Of a stretch of 64,000 bases of DNA, positions 34,705-46,400 are shown piece after piece. This stretch comes from Biscogniauxia marginata. Lineage: Eukaryota > Ascomycota > Sordariomycetes > Xylariales > Xylariaceae. Made by a program: the position numbers and the translations under genes. Where the stretch lies: assembly GCA_022695795.1 (NCBI GenBank), contig MU404133.1:124001-188000 (forward strand), given 5' to 3'. How positions within the stretch are numbered: the stretch's first letter is position 1; every line of letters begins with the position of its first letter. The notes under the pieces were generated by a model. That model was not told the DNA's origin. It did not search any database and was given only the letters and a program-made list of their open reading frames with translations.

Positions 34705-37700
34705 TCAGACCATCTGGGAGGAACGAGCGGCTTCGGCCTCGTTCTCGAGCAGCATGAGTCGGCGGCACTGCTGCTCGACAGACTCATTCTCATCTGAATC
34801 GTCAACGCCAAGCTGCCCCTCGACACAGGCGGCAAGCATAAGCTTCTTGACACAGGAGTTGTATACAAGTCCCTCAACAGTGTCCTTCGTAATGATGCGG
34901 ATTACTTCCACATCGCGGGTTTGACCAATTCGGTGTGCGCGGTTTGAGGCTTGAACATCCTCCTGTGGATTATCTGACTGGTCAAATAGAACGATCTTGT
35001 TGGCGGCCGTAAGGTTCAGACCAGTTCCGCCAGCGCCCGTTGTGAGAAGGAACACGGGGATATCAGGATTCTTATTGAATCTATGGATTTCGGGGAATCG
35101 GTCTGAAGTATCAGTAGAACCCGTAAGCTCGCAGTATGGAATCTCGGCATGGTGTAAGGTCTCTCGGAGAATGTCGATAACCAGCTCGAAGCGGCTGAAG
35201 ACCAAGACTCGGTCGCCAGTCTTCATGTAGCCACGGACGAGCTCGAGAAGTTTTTGTACCTTAGGGCTTTCCTCCCACGAACGATGAGGGATGTCGAGAT
35301 GACCGATATACTTATGGAAGTCCTTGCACCAAAGGTGTAGCTGGAAATCGGACTTCTCTTTAAGGTCGGCAAGGAAAAGAGCTTTGTGCCGATCCTCTTT
35401 ACTCTGGACGTAAAGTTCTTCTTCAGAACATTTCTTCCACAAGATATCAATCATCTTTTCCACGATCTTATCAGTGAAGTGTATTCGGAACAGCTGGTGA
35501 TGGATGGCTGCTTTACGCAACTGCATCCAGGAGTTGGTATCCTTGATGTATGAACCGGTTCGTTTGGTACCCTTGGGTAATAAATACCGATTCTTAATTT
35601 CATCATATATGCGCTTTTGCTCGGGGTGCATATTGACTACTTCGTTCCGTTCTATCTTTTTGGCCAGGTCAAGCACGTCATCCTTCCGACGCTGGAGAAT
35701 GAAGGGAGCCATAATGGTACGCGCATTTGCAACTCGTTCTTTGGCTAGAGCCGCAAAGTTGTGTACTTCCTTGTTTGGGACCTTGGTCTCGAAAATTGTG
35801 TCCAGCTTATGGAAGCTGTCTCCGAACAGATCGGGCTCGACGAAGTGGAGGACTGTGAGAAGTTCTTTCAGGTTGTTCTGAACTGGAGTACCACTGAGAA
35901 TCAGACGCCACTCGGTGGGGACCTGCATCATCTGTTTATAGATTAAGGTGTTCCGGTTCTTCAATCGATGACCTTCATCAAAGATAGCCGCGTGGGGCTC
36001 AAGGGCTTGGAGCCAGTAAAGATCTTCTTTTTGTCTTTCGACTTGGGCGTAGGTGGTCAGGACGACGTGATGCTCTTGAGCCTCCTCGACGTCAATGTCA
36101 CGCCGACCTGGTCCTAGGTACGGGCAGACTGTGATATCGGGGGCGAATCTCTCAAATTCCGACATCCAATTCTCATATGTGCTAGGGGGTACAACGATGA
36201 GGTTCGGCCAGGGACGAACGTCGCTCTCGCCATCATAGGAATCGACCAAGTGGGCAATCATGGAAACTACCTGGCATGTCTTGCCTAGACCCATGTCGTC
36301 CGCCAGGATGCCAGAATAGCCTCGGGAATGGAGAAGGCTCATCCAATTTAAGCCAACAAGTTGGTAGGACTTCAGTCGAACATCTTCGGCCATGCTCGCA
36401 GGTTTCTCCTTAATGGGCATCGCAATTCCGGAGGTTTTCCCGCCATTTTTATCCATGTCCCATTTCGACATGATGGCCTGAAGTTCTTTACCGCGATCTT
36501 CACATCGTTGAATGACGGCACTAGCCTCCTCAAATGCTTCGAACCAAGAGGACAACTTCTCTACAATGAGGGAGCCAATTTGTGTTCGGGAAGCCTTCGA
36601 CTTGGACTTTGCTTTGTCTTTCCGAGAGACTTTCTCAGCATCAGCGATACCCTTAAAAGGACGAGCCGAAATCACTGCAATAAGTGTTAGTAAATATTGA
36701 TTTCACGAGAAATTGCGTGAAAAACAGGGCGTAGTTAGATATCAAAAGGATGTCCTGAGAACAAGCAACTAAACTGACTTAGGGGATGGGGTAGGGGGTT
36801 GGTTTTTTTGGGGGTGGGTGAAGAAAGATTGGGGGGGGGTGGCTAGGGAGAGCAGGAAGAACAGGAACAATAGGGAGAAATAAATGAGAGGGGTAGAGAG
36901 AGATAGAGGGGCAGATAAAAGAGAAAGAAGAGGGACATGGGATACTTACTAAGTTTTGCATCTGCGGCAGGGAAGCCCGTCATCTGGGCGAGACTCTCCG
37001 AGGTACAATTGTTGAGATACTCGAGAACGGTCTTGTTCTCGTTGGAGAGTTGGTTTGCCTGATTCGAGCCCTCATCTTCGCTAGAGTCTGTGAAAACTGC
37101 GATTGGCTCACCATCTGACTCGGGCTCCAGCTGGGCCTCAGCCTTGCGCTTGCGCGAGGCAGTAGACTTCGTAATAGGGAGTTCATCCTCGGAGTCGGAA
37201 TCTAATGTGACAACCGGGGGGGATGGGGTATGCTTGCGACGACCCTGTTGGAGACGACGGCGAGGTTTGACTGCGGCCGACTCGAACTGGGGTCGAGAAA
37301 GGGGAGCAGAGATAGCCATCATGGCGCTGGATTGAGAGCTAGGAGTCGAATTGCTCTCAGACTGAGCTGGGGTTGTGGGGGGTGAAGACGCAGAAGAGGA
37401 TACAGAAAAAACAGGAGTAGGGGATGGTGACTTCTGGCGACGTCCCTGCATGAGACGTCTGCGAGGAGGGTTTTTGGTTTTGCCTGGCATGGCTATGGTG
37501 GATGTTGAAGTAGAGTTGTTAGTGGTACTGGAGGTGGAATGGGATGTTAATTTTTGGGATGAGGAATTTTGGGAAGAGTTGTGCAGCCCTAACTTTTGGG
37601 TGGTGTTTGTGGTGGAATTGGAGGGCTTCGACTGAGATAGTGAATGAGTAGTTGTGCCAGTTGTGTCAGTTGTTTTTGCCGACGAGACACCCAATAGCTC

Positions 37701-38600
37701 ATTCACAGCCGTGGAGACTTGCCAACCCACAACACCTAACAAGGCAGCCCGACAAGCTCGAACAGTAATTCCAGGCTTAGACTTTGAAACAATCCGGTAA
37801 ACATTCTTTGTTAAATGCCGCAATCTCAGGTCGTGGATATCAGTAAGGGATATATCTGCTCTTATAGGCCATGCAGCTGCAGGCTTTGCAGGCTTCGAGG
37901 TCGAGGTCAGGGCTGAAGGTATGTTGTCTTTCTTCATAAATGATGAAGGTCGTATATCCCCCCTCATCGGCGATTCATCCCCCGAACTATCAACATGCTT
38001 ATAATCCTCAATTAAGTCATCATCTGATATGTTCAAGTATTTCCTCTTGACGGCCTCCTGAGCAATTCCATTCCCTTTCTGGGCAATTGGAGGCCTAAAT
38101 GATGTTCCAGCTGGTGCCATGAGGGACCCAACTCTACTAGTCACCCCCGGCTTCTTGTCATTCCCGTCATTCCTTGCCAAAGGCTTTGACTGGGACTGAG
38201 ACTGAGACTCAGCACGGAACGGCGAAGAGGCAGGAACCTCTATAGTGGTACCCGGTGAGCTGGAGCCCAATGGGGAGCTTGGTGCACGCAGCATGGTTCG
38301 GCCAAGTATCTGAGTCGGCTGCGTGGTCTTGCTCAATATCTGAGTAGGTTGTGTCGTCCTATTCACTATCTGTGTCGGTTGAGTGGTTCGATTTACAATC
38401 TGGGTCGGCTGTGTGAAGTACGGCGAGGAGCAACCAACGTGATCGGTAGCAAGTTCATCGACATCGTCATCACTATCTATCTCGATATAGTCTACTTGCC
38501 GACGGCCAGATGGTCCATCCAATTCATCTCGGGGCGCCATTCCTGGAGTGCCCGGTATGGAGACAGGGTTACTGCTAGGGAGCGTCGCCGGTCGTGGCAT
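34705..38600 (-). CDS. FUN30: Fun30/SMARCAD1-type SNF2 chromatin remodeler
   Basis: ATP-dependent remodeler of the Fun30/Fft/SMARCAD1 group, acting in heterochromatin maintenance and DNA end resection. Two exons, 38600-36950 and 36674-34705, joined through a split ATG; about 1206 aa. N-terminus: SIM-like VDYIEIDSDDD (37-47), four 10-residue TQPTQI repeats (63-102), Ser-rich disorder, CUE-like helices near 255-310, and a stretch (NKTVLEYLNNCTSESLAQMT) followed by MISARPFKGI that is typical of Fun30. Helicase: DDMGLGKT (about 676-683), Walker B DEGH (about 783-786; DEGH is normal for this group), LILSGTPVQNNL, and HelicC with GGTGLNLT and QASNRAHRIGQT. All motifs are intact. The 275-bp intron is longer than usual here and pyrimidine-rich on the coding strand. 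Confidence 0.93.
38295..38414 (-). repeat. Four 30-bp coding repeats (TQPTQI) in Fun30
   Basis: Four tandem copies of a 30-bp unit encode TQPTQI followed by VNRT, VNRT, LSKT and LGRT. Each unit contains two TQ sites. The copies differ at synonymous and a few coding positions, so they are not a recent slippage product. Confidence 0.9.
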
Positions 38601-39747
38601 TTCGGGCGGACGGGCAGAGGGCAGAGGGCAGATGTATGGGAGTCAAGATGTGTTCTATCCGCACAATTGGTATGTCGACGGAGAGGGCCTTGTGGTATAC
38701 AATTGGCAGATAACGAGCTTGATCGCAGGAGGTCAAAGAAGTTGCACCAGGTCCTCTACGGAGAAACCCAATTCAATTCACAAAAGGAGTCCAAATTGCT
38801 GGCTGGGAGACCAAAGAGGGTGCTTGTCAGGCTAGGCTGAAAGGCCGTAGGAGGAGAATTGATGGGCGAATTACGAATTAGAGAGGTGTAAGTATATAGC
38901 AAGTGAGAATGGTTCAGTGGTGGTGTGGGCGAGAGAGGGAGAGCGGTCCCAGCCCAAGAATTTTCTGGCGTGCAGAAGTGGAATTTACGCGGTTACGCTT
39001 CGGACGCGGAAGGAAAGTGGCGCGCGATCAGCTGATTTAGTGGGGTTCCTGCAGGGATGGTGTTAAATTGTTAGATTGATTTGTACTCGTATCGATCGTA
39101 CCTTGGGTTATGTAATGTTCAGGTCTAGACTACAAAACATAGCTCAAACCTTGTCTTGTGATCTCAATCATATATACCTACACAGGGCGTATGAACAACT
39201 TGAACAGCGGCCTGAAGAGCGAAAAACAACTTCAACGTCAAGTCATCAAAGACGTCACGAGCTGTCAAAGAAAGTGTGCGGAACCACAAGGGAGTGGCTA
39301 TTTTAGAGTAAGGTGAGCATTGTACAGTATCCATTGTTGGAGTCGAGGTTCTTCTCTGTTCATGTTGTTTTCTATAATTCATTTCTACTATACTCTGGAA
39401 AAGGGAGACCTGAAAGGCTTGGCTTGGCTTCGGCCAGGTTAGCGTATCTTGCACCCGCAAACCCCCAGTAACCAGGCCTGCCAGACAGAATGCAGACTCC
39501 ACTGAGTCCAATTGATTGATCCATCGTATCTGAAGCCAGAGCTTCATTTAGCTTGAGCTTGAGCCTCAATACATGCAACACGGTCAAAGAAAAAGAACAG
39601 GGCTTACTCGTACACGCATAACTTGCAACAGACCACGTTCTCCATTCCCGAGATAGAGGTGCTTACTACACATTATATTTCTATTATTACTTCAATCCAT
39701 CAGATACCTAACCACGACTCCATCTGCTCATATCATATTCTATCAAC
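38601..39747. promoter_or_regulatory. Divergent promoter, Fun30 and VMA21
   Basis: About 1.15 kb between the two starts. Open frames here (for example across 38349-38840 on the plus strand and 39164-39547 on the minus strand) overlap known coding sequence or lack any family signal. No specific sites assigned. Confidence 0.55.
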
Positions 39748-40383
39748 ATGACGTCCCGTCGCATCATCTCCTCCGAGAAAACCATCCTCGACAAGGATGA
39801 CGACGACATCACCAATGATTCCGGCTCAAGCCAGCAGCAGCAGTCAAGCACAGCACCGGCAGTCCCCATGTAAGTGAGACTTAACAGAACCGAGCCGCAA
39901 CCCAGAGATCTCACATCTTTCCCCCAATCATCGCCTGTTAGCCCCCTCACTCAGTAAAGAAAAGAGGAGCAAACGGCCAAGTTAACTAACATATATGCTC
40001 CTCCCCCCTCATCTAGGGACGTAATCCTCAAGCTCCTAGCCTTCACACTCGCCATGGTGGTGATCCCCATCGGATCGTACTTCTTGTCGGTAAACACGAT
40101 ATTCAAAGGTATATAAGTTCCCGTTATTCTATTACTCACAGCCCACCCCATCCCATCCTATGATTACGCACCCCCATTTCCCTCCTCTGTCGTCTCCCCA
40201 GGGAAGACAAAGTCGGCAATGATATATCTAAATAACAATAATTCAGGAAATTCCACCTGGGCCGGCGCCCTCGCCGCCATAATGGCCAACGTCGTGCTCG
40301 TGGGCTACGTGGTGGTGGCCATGAACGAGGATCAGACGGACCAGCTCGAGGCTAAGAAGGAGCAGCAGGGCAAGAAAGATTGA
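39748..40383 (+). CDS. VMA21: V-ATPase assembly factor VMA21
   Basis: Small ER membrane chaperone required to assemble the Vo sector of the vacuolar H+-ATPase. Exons: 39748-39869, 40017-40108, 40247-40383; phases close to 116 aa, the usual length. The cytosolic N-terminus is Ser/Asp/Gln-rich. TM1 at about 42-66 (DVILKLLAFTLAMVVIPIGS), then the conserved TIFKGNSTWAG loop (split by the second intron). TM2 at about 77-98 (IMANVVLVGYVVVAM) is followed by EDQTDQLE. The C-terminus ends QGKKD, a variant of the dilysine ER-retrieval signal that family members carry. The order and motifs are those of fungal Vma21 throughout. Confidence 0.95.
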
Positions 40384-42134
40384 TTCCTTGATTAGTTTAC
40401 TTCTACCTTCACTAGTACCTTAGGTACCTAGCTTAAACTTATGCACAAGAAGGAAAGGAAAGAAAAAGAAAAGAAAAACGAAGCCCCGGCAAGACGGGTC
40501 ATCGATTTCAAATTCCTATACGCTCTTTCACTTCTGCCCGCTGCTGTCCGCTGCGAATGCCACGTAATCATCAAAAATACGATCTTAAGGATATACGATA
40601 CACATACATATATACATACAGTTTCCCTTCGCTTGCCTACTTAGCCTATCTATACAGACATATTCTACTTACCTCGGCGATAAAGGGAAAGGAGGCTAGG
40701 TGAAGGCAAACTTCCCGGACAGTAGACACCGGATATTGGGAGGGAGTCAGGCGAGAAGATCATGCGAATATATGCATAATGTTCAAATATGCGTCAAGGG
40801 GGTGGGTAACTGTCATGTACCGGCAATGGCATCTCCAGCTACCATGTACTTGTATATAAAGGGACAGGTCCTCCCATCCCTCCAGGGTGTAGTTTGCCCA
40901 ATGAGGTAAGCCCGTTGCCCAGTATTCGGACACATGCTTACTGAGCTATCCAGATGTATATACCAGTGCTCACCCAGGTGAATACATACAGCAGTGAGAT
41001 AAATACCTAAACCTACCTGACCTAGGTAGTCTGTCTACCGATGTGCCTTCACTCAACAGTGATATCTCACCGCTGCAACGAGATACCTGCTACGCTGTCC
41101 ATCATCGGCCTCACTAAATGGACCAAACATGATGGCTCAAGAGCCCGCCAATAGATACAGTAAACAGACTAGTACAATGGCAACACATCGGATTAAGCAG
41201 ATCACAGCAGAGAGCGAAACCGGGATTCGATGAGGGAACGGCGTACGACAAATCGTGTTCATTAATATATTCGTACACACCATCCTGCATTTGACAGTGG
41301 CGGTGACGATGGAAGCCTAACGATGGCTCCATGCTAGTTAGGAGCAAAAGAGAAAGACGTCCGAATGACATAGAGGTAACCAGAGCTTCAGCTGGTATTG
41401 TTCGAGCACTCCTGAAAATAAGAAAAGTAATTCAATCAATCCGTCCAAAGCTAACTCCAAATCCGTTGTTCCCTTCATGACCTGGCGTTTACGTGAATTG
41501 TATGCTGTGTTTCCCCCTTATTCAATGCAATGACAAGGCTGAGAAATTTATTAAAAGGATGGTGATGGTTGCGGGTATTTGGGTGCGTGTCGTACGAGTA
41601 TTAATTTTCGACCAAGTATCGAATCTCTTCTGAATTCCTCCAAATATTCCTGACTTTTGCGTCTACGTTGCTTTACAACGACACCGGGCCTCTCCTCCCC
41701 TGCTTCCAACTCGCGCTACAGAATCGGGCATTGCTGCCCCTAATTCCACAGAGCCTGCTTTTTATTAAGGTACGCAAATTGTTGGGCACAAACAACAACC
41801 CAACTCCGCTATATGCTTCGTATGATGGTGTGAAGTACAGTTGCATCGTCGTAGTGAGAAAACCCTAGCCTCAAAGAAGGGACTGCGTATGCCCGATTTC
41901 AAGCGCCTAGTGCCACTGAACGTGTGGAATATATCGGGACTTGCGAGAATATTGAAGGTTTCATGACTGTCAGCCTAATCCGCCCAGAATACTACCTATT
42001 TCTGGTGCTATGCGGGCAATTTGTGAAGCCAATCACGGAATAATGAAAAGAGTGAATTTGTGGGGGTATCTAGATTGCGAAATGAGAGAACAGGTTTCAT
42101 CAAATATTACGTCGGGTTTTCCTTGCTGGCTGAC
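40384..42134. other. Convergent intergenic spacer
   Basis: About 1.75 kb between VMA21 (+) and the DUF2406 gene (-). CCTAGGTA-type palindromes at about 40415-40432 and 41021-41028. No gene is supportable. Confidence 0.6.
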
Positions 42135-43443
42135 CTAGGACTTGCTAAATCGCCGAAGGAACCAACTCTTCCGCTTCTCGGCTACCCCTGTACGCTCTTG
42201 CGGGGTTTCGTTCGTTTTCGCGGTTTTCGAGGGCTTCCTCAGCAGAGATCCATTGGTCTTTCTAGGAACAGGTGGAACACCTGATGGGACACTGCCGATA
42301 CCTAAGCTAGAGGGCTGGTACGAAGGCTGTCCGAAACTGATGCCATAGTCGTTTACGGGCTCCTGACGCTTCGGTGGCGAACGGCGGTCGATTGAGCTGT
42401 TCTCGCTACTAGTGGGATCAGTTTGATATCCCGCCGGTTCGCCCAAACTTGCACTCCCAGAACCAGAGGCAACCGTCTCATATGACCGGTGGTTATTCGG
42501 CATAGGGTAGACGTTCCTCTCGGCAGGCCCACGACCATTGAGCTGTGGTTCCGACTGCATTCGTGAGTATCGGTTTCGTGAACCCATTCCGTTGTTTCCG
42601 TATGGATCACCATCGAAACCGCCCTGGAAGCTCTCTCTCGGGCCGCCCATCATCGCCGATTGCCTCGGGTCAAGGATCGTGCTCGATCGAGCCCCGTAGT
42701 AGCTCTCTTGGGGGAAGCGGGGGCCGTTATCTGGAACTCTCATGTGTGAGATAAAGTTTGGGTAGGGTGAGGAGGTGCATTCAAGCTCACTTCCATAGTA
42801 GCTGGTCCTCCGATTCCAATTTGCTACCGAGTCTGAATCTGCCCTGTAGAACGACTTGCGATTGTATCCGCCATCAATAGCGGCTTCAAAACTCCGGATT
42901 GTATCCAGCGGCCGCTCCCATCGATTTCGTGTGGGATTCGATCGGTCTGGGTCAGCTAGAATGGGGATAAGCATCATCAGGACCAACGGAGAGAGATATT
43001 CCACCTACTAATGGGGTTGCCATTCATGTCCTTATGCTGGATAGACCGCAAGGGGACAGATTCTACTTCGCCGGCCACCTGCGCTTGCATAGCTAGAAAA
43101 AAAAGCGTTAGCAGAGATCAGTACACGGGGGGAGCGCAGAGGACGTGCATGGCTCTATCTCGTTCAGCGCCATTCTAGGGTCGGCTTTGCCGTGTAGCCT
43201 CTTAGCTTCTTTCTCAGCAGATGTCTCATGGAGATTTTGATGGTTGTTATGATTCTCGCCCGCACTCTTCTGGGATTTGTCAGATCGGAAGCTGAAGGCT
43301 CGCGACTTTGGCCGAATGCGCTCTTGTTTCGATGCCTGAGCAGCCTGGTGGGACTGGTGTTTGTAGAGTTGAGAAGGCAACTGCTGCTGGACGGGCTGCG
43401 GTGGAGCAGGCAACGGATGTTGGTTGTAGTTTGTGGACGCCAT
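42135..43443 (-). CDS. DUF2406-family fungal protein
   Basis: Fungal protein with the DUF2406 domain; members exist in yeasts and filamentous fungi and their molecular role is not established. Exons: 43443-43149, 43092-43009, 42955-42135; phases close to 399 aa. Seen: a Gln/Pro-rich N-terminus, KPKSRAFSFRSDKSQKS-like basic motif (RPKSRAFSFRSDKSQKS at about 44-60), KADPRMALNEIEP, LRSIQHKDMNGNPITDPDRS and NPTRNRWERPLDTIRSFEAA, which together define the domain. Then a long Ser/Asn/Gly/Tyr-rich region, and the conserved basic end EKRKSWFLRRFSKS. The first intron has no in-frame GT donor of normal size: the only good solution is a GC donor at 43148-43147 (GC-AG intron, 56 bp, with a GCTAAC branch site). 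The second intron is ordinary. Confidence 0.9.
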
Positions 43444-46400
43444 GTCTAGGGATAGAGCGCCTATCTTTTATTAATGTTAGATCCTTGATCCCTTGGAAAG
43501 GACCGACCAGCTGGTGGGGAACAACCGGCGACTGGGAAAGTGGACCAAAAGTCAGATCGTCGACGATGGCTCAGCTTGCGGCTCGTGCAGCGACAGATAG
43601 GTAGTGCAAGACTGTCGCAGTTACTACCTCCTTGTCTCTGTAAAAGAACCCAACGACGATCCTGCCCTTGTCCAGACGGTGGAGAGTCGATCTGGGAAAG
43701 TGTTGATTTGTGATTGCCGTGTGATAGCGGCGGTCCTCGCAGATCAACCTTGCCAGATAAACAAAACAGTCGGTCGATTAGCAAAGCAAAGCAAGGAGAG
43801 TTCGTAGATAATGCTGCTTGCTAATAGTGTCTGTTTAGTGCAGTGTGCTGCAGTCGGGAGGAATAGCGACCGGGGAATGGAAAGTCAATAATTCGTCCAG
43901 CTGGTCTCGACCGACGATGATGTGGTGTTGCTGGTGGGTTTCTATCAAGACGATGTCGATTATCCAAGCGGGCCTGTATCAGACCACCCTAGCTACCCGA
44001 AGACTTGTGGAAGAGTGGACGGGCGGGTTGACGAGCAGACGCGAAGAGGATCTCGACAAGGAACCCCAAAACTAGCGCTGCTTCTGTTGCAATGTACTGC
44101 GTCGCTATCGCAACTGTTTGCTGTGGTTTGATTATTCCGGAGGATCGCAGACCAGTGAGGTATCAAGTGGGTGGTGGATCCCGAACGTGGTCGTCTCAGG
44201 ATGGGAAAATATGAGAATCAGGGAAAATGCGGTTTCGCGTGGCTGGGATCCCAAGGCGCTACTACCGTGTGTTATCGGCCAGCTCGGAGCGGGTATTAGC
44301 TCGCTAGGAGGACCTAGGGGGCAGGGGGTATATCGTAAACTAAAACCTTAGCCTGGCCTGGGCCTGGCCTGGGCCTGTTCTGAGCCTATCACTAATACCA
44401 GCGCCAACCACCGCAACGTAATTCTCTCGCGCTCTCTCTTTCTCTCGTAAACCGGCCAAGAAACTCTGACCCGATTAGCCAGATGGGTGCGAACCAAGAA
44501 AGAAGAAAAAAAGGAATCTAATCTAATCCCTTCTATCTTCTTGCTTTATCGCTCCTAATTCTCGTTCGTTTGGTCAAATGATTATGATTTGGACTTTCGC
44601 AAGTTATCTGATCACCACAGGACACAGACCACAACTGTGAGGTAGGTAGTTCGATGATTCTGTGTGGTTGAGTCGGTGGTCGGAAAGGCCTTGCAGGGGC
44701 TTGGAGAGCTTGGGTGTCTTGGGGTGACGTCAGCCTATGAATGCACCCGTTTTTTTTTGTTTTTATTGACGAGGTTTCAAAGGCGACCGTTGTTGGAGAT
44801 TTCGTCTCTTCTGTGACCGGGGGCCAGGGGGAAATTGGCGGCTGATTGTAGTACCCAACACTGCGAGTCTCAAATCTCTTTCAGCTGCGATAGATCGTCG
44901 ACGACTCGGCTGGGTTCGTGGAGGTACAGTGTACGAGGTCGCGAGCAAATCCGAATCAAGCCACCGGTATTCGGGCGCCTGTATGTGGTTTTGTTGTCGG
45001 TTATTTTCCTTTCTCGGACAACGAGCGAACACTCGGCGGTTGAAAGGCGAGGTGAGTCGAGTCCAAGGTAAAGAAAGAGAAAAAGGCCACACCAAGAGGC
45101 AAAAACAAACCAAATTAAGATTAAACTCGAGCAGTATCGAGTGAAGAAGGAAAGAAAAGAAAAAGGTTAAATCTCACGGCAATGGGCATTAATGGGGGAG
45201 AAATACGATGGTCTGACCTGTTTCAAAGTCGCTGGTGACCTATGTATGAATCCTCAGATTGTCAGTCCGTCCTATGAACGCCCGATTACACGTCGCATCG
45301 TACCTTAGTGGGCGAGCGTAGCTATATTGCACATATACACGACACATAGGTACATACGTGTATGTACAAGTACAAAGATTAAGGTTTTGAATGGTTGGGG
45401 GGAGTTAGAAGCGAGGTGATGGTGGCTTGTAGGCTTGTAAGAATTTTATAATAAGTCGAGAAAATCACCAACCAAAGTTTTCCCACCAAACGTTCAGTTT
45501 CAGTTTTATTTAAATACCTACCTAGGTAATTTCTTCTCTCATGCCTCTCCCCCCAAATGCCTGGTCATATTGATTCCCTCGTCAGCTTACCTCTCTATAG
45601 ACACGGAGCAGTCCCTCTCCTCTTTCTCAAGTTCTCAACCACCATACTTTTGAAATTCTCAGGTACCTATTAAGCTAGCTCGAATGCCGCGTCAGTCTAT
45701 TGCATCACCTTTGACAGCGCGATTTTAGTGGGTACCTGCCTACCCACTGCATGCGCCTTTGGTTGCGTGCATGTCAAATCGTTCCGGATGCTTGCACTTG
45801 TCCCTACGGACTATAATTCAAGTCCGGGATATATATTGCTACCAAGGTGAGCAATTGTCTATTCTTCTCGAGTGCGATCATAAGATCCCTATTTACCTAA
45901 TGCAATCGCATTGGCGCTGCTGGCATCTTTTCGGGTTGTTTCCAGTACCTTCTTTTGATAGGACCTACCTATACTCGTATGTGCTCTGTAACGCCTTTCC
46001 CTCGCTACAAGTATGTACCCAGAGTTCAGCGTCTGACCACTAGCAAGGTAGTGGTTGGCTAGGTATCCTAAGGTACCCATGCCGTGATCCCGCCATGATC
46101 CCACCAGGATCGACCGATCTTGTTATCATTACCCAAAAGCGTAGGTGGAGACAAACTTAGCGCGTTCTCGATCTGCACCGCCACCATGGCAGCATGGACA
46201 AATACGAATTTACCATGAAGTCTTGACAAGCAGACAACCTTGGAATCCATCCATAATCACCTACGCTTCCACGTGTTTGATAGGCAGTAACATTTTACCT
46301 ACCACGCCACGATGGATGAATGATTCTCCTAATCACTCCCACGATTCTTATCGAATCGTGTGGTTCATCCCCCGGAATAGAACATTCTGGTGTAGAAATG

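Noticed and set aside
38349..38840. Plus-strand 163-codon frame over the start of Fun30
   Set aside because: It is antisense to the repetitive, conserved N-terminus of Fun30 and has no resemblance to a known protein.
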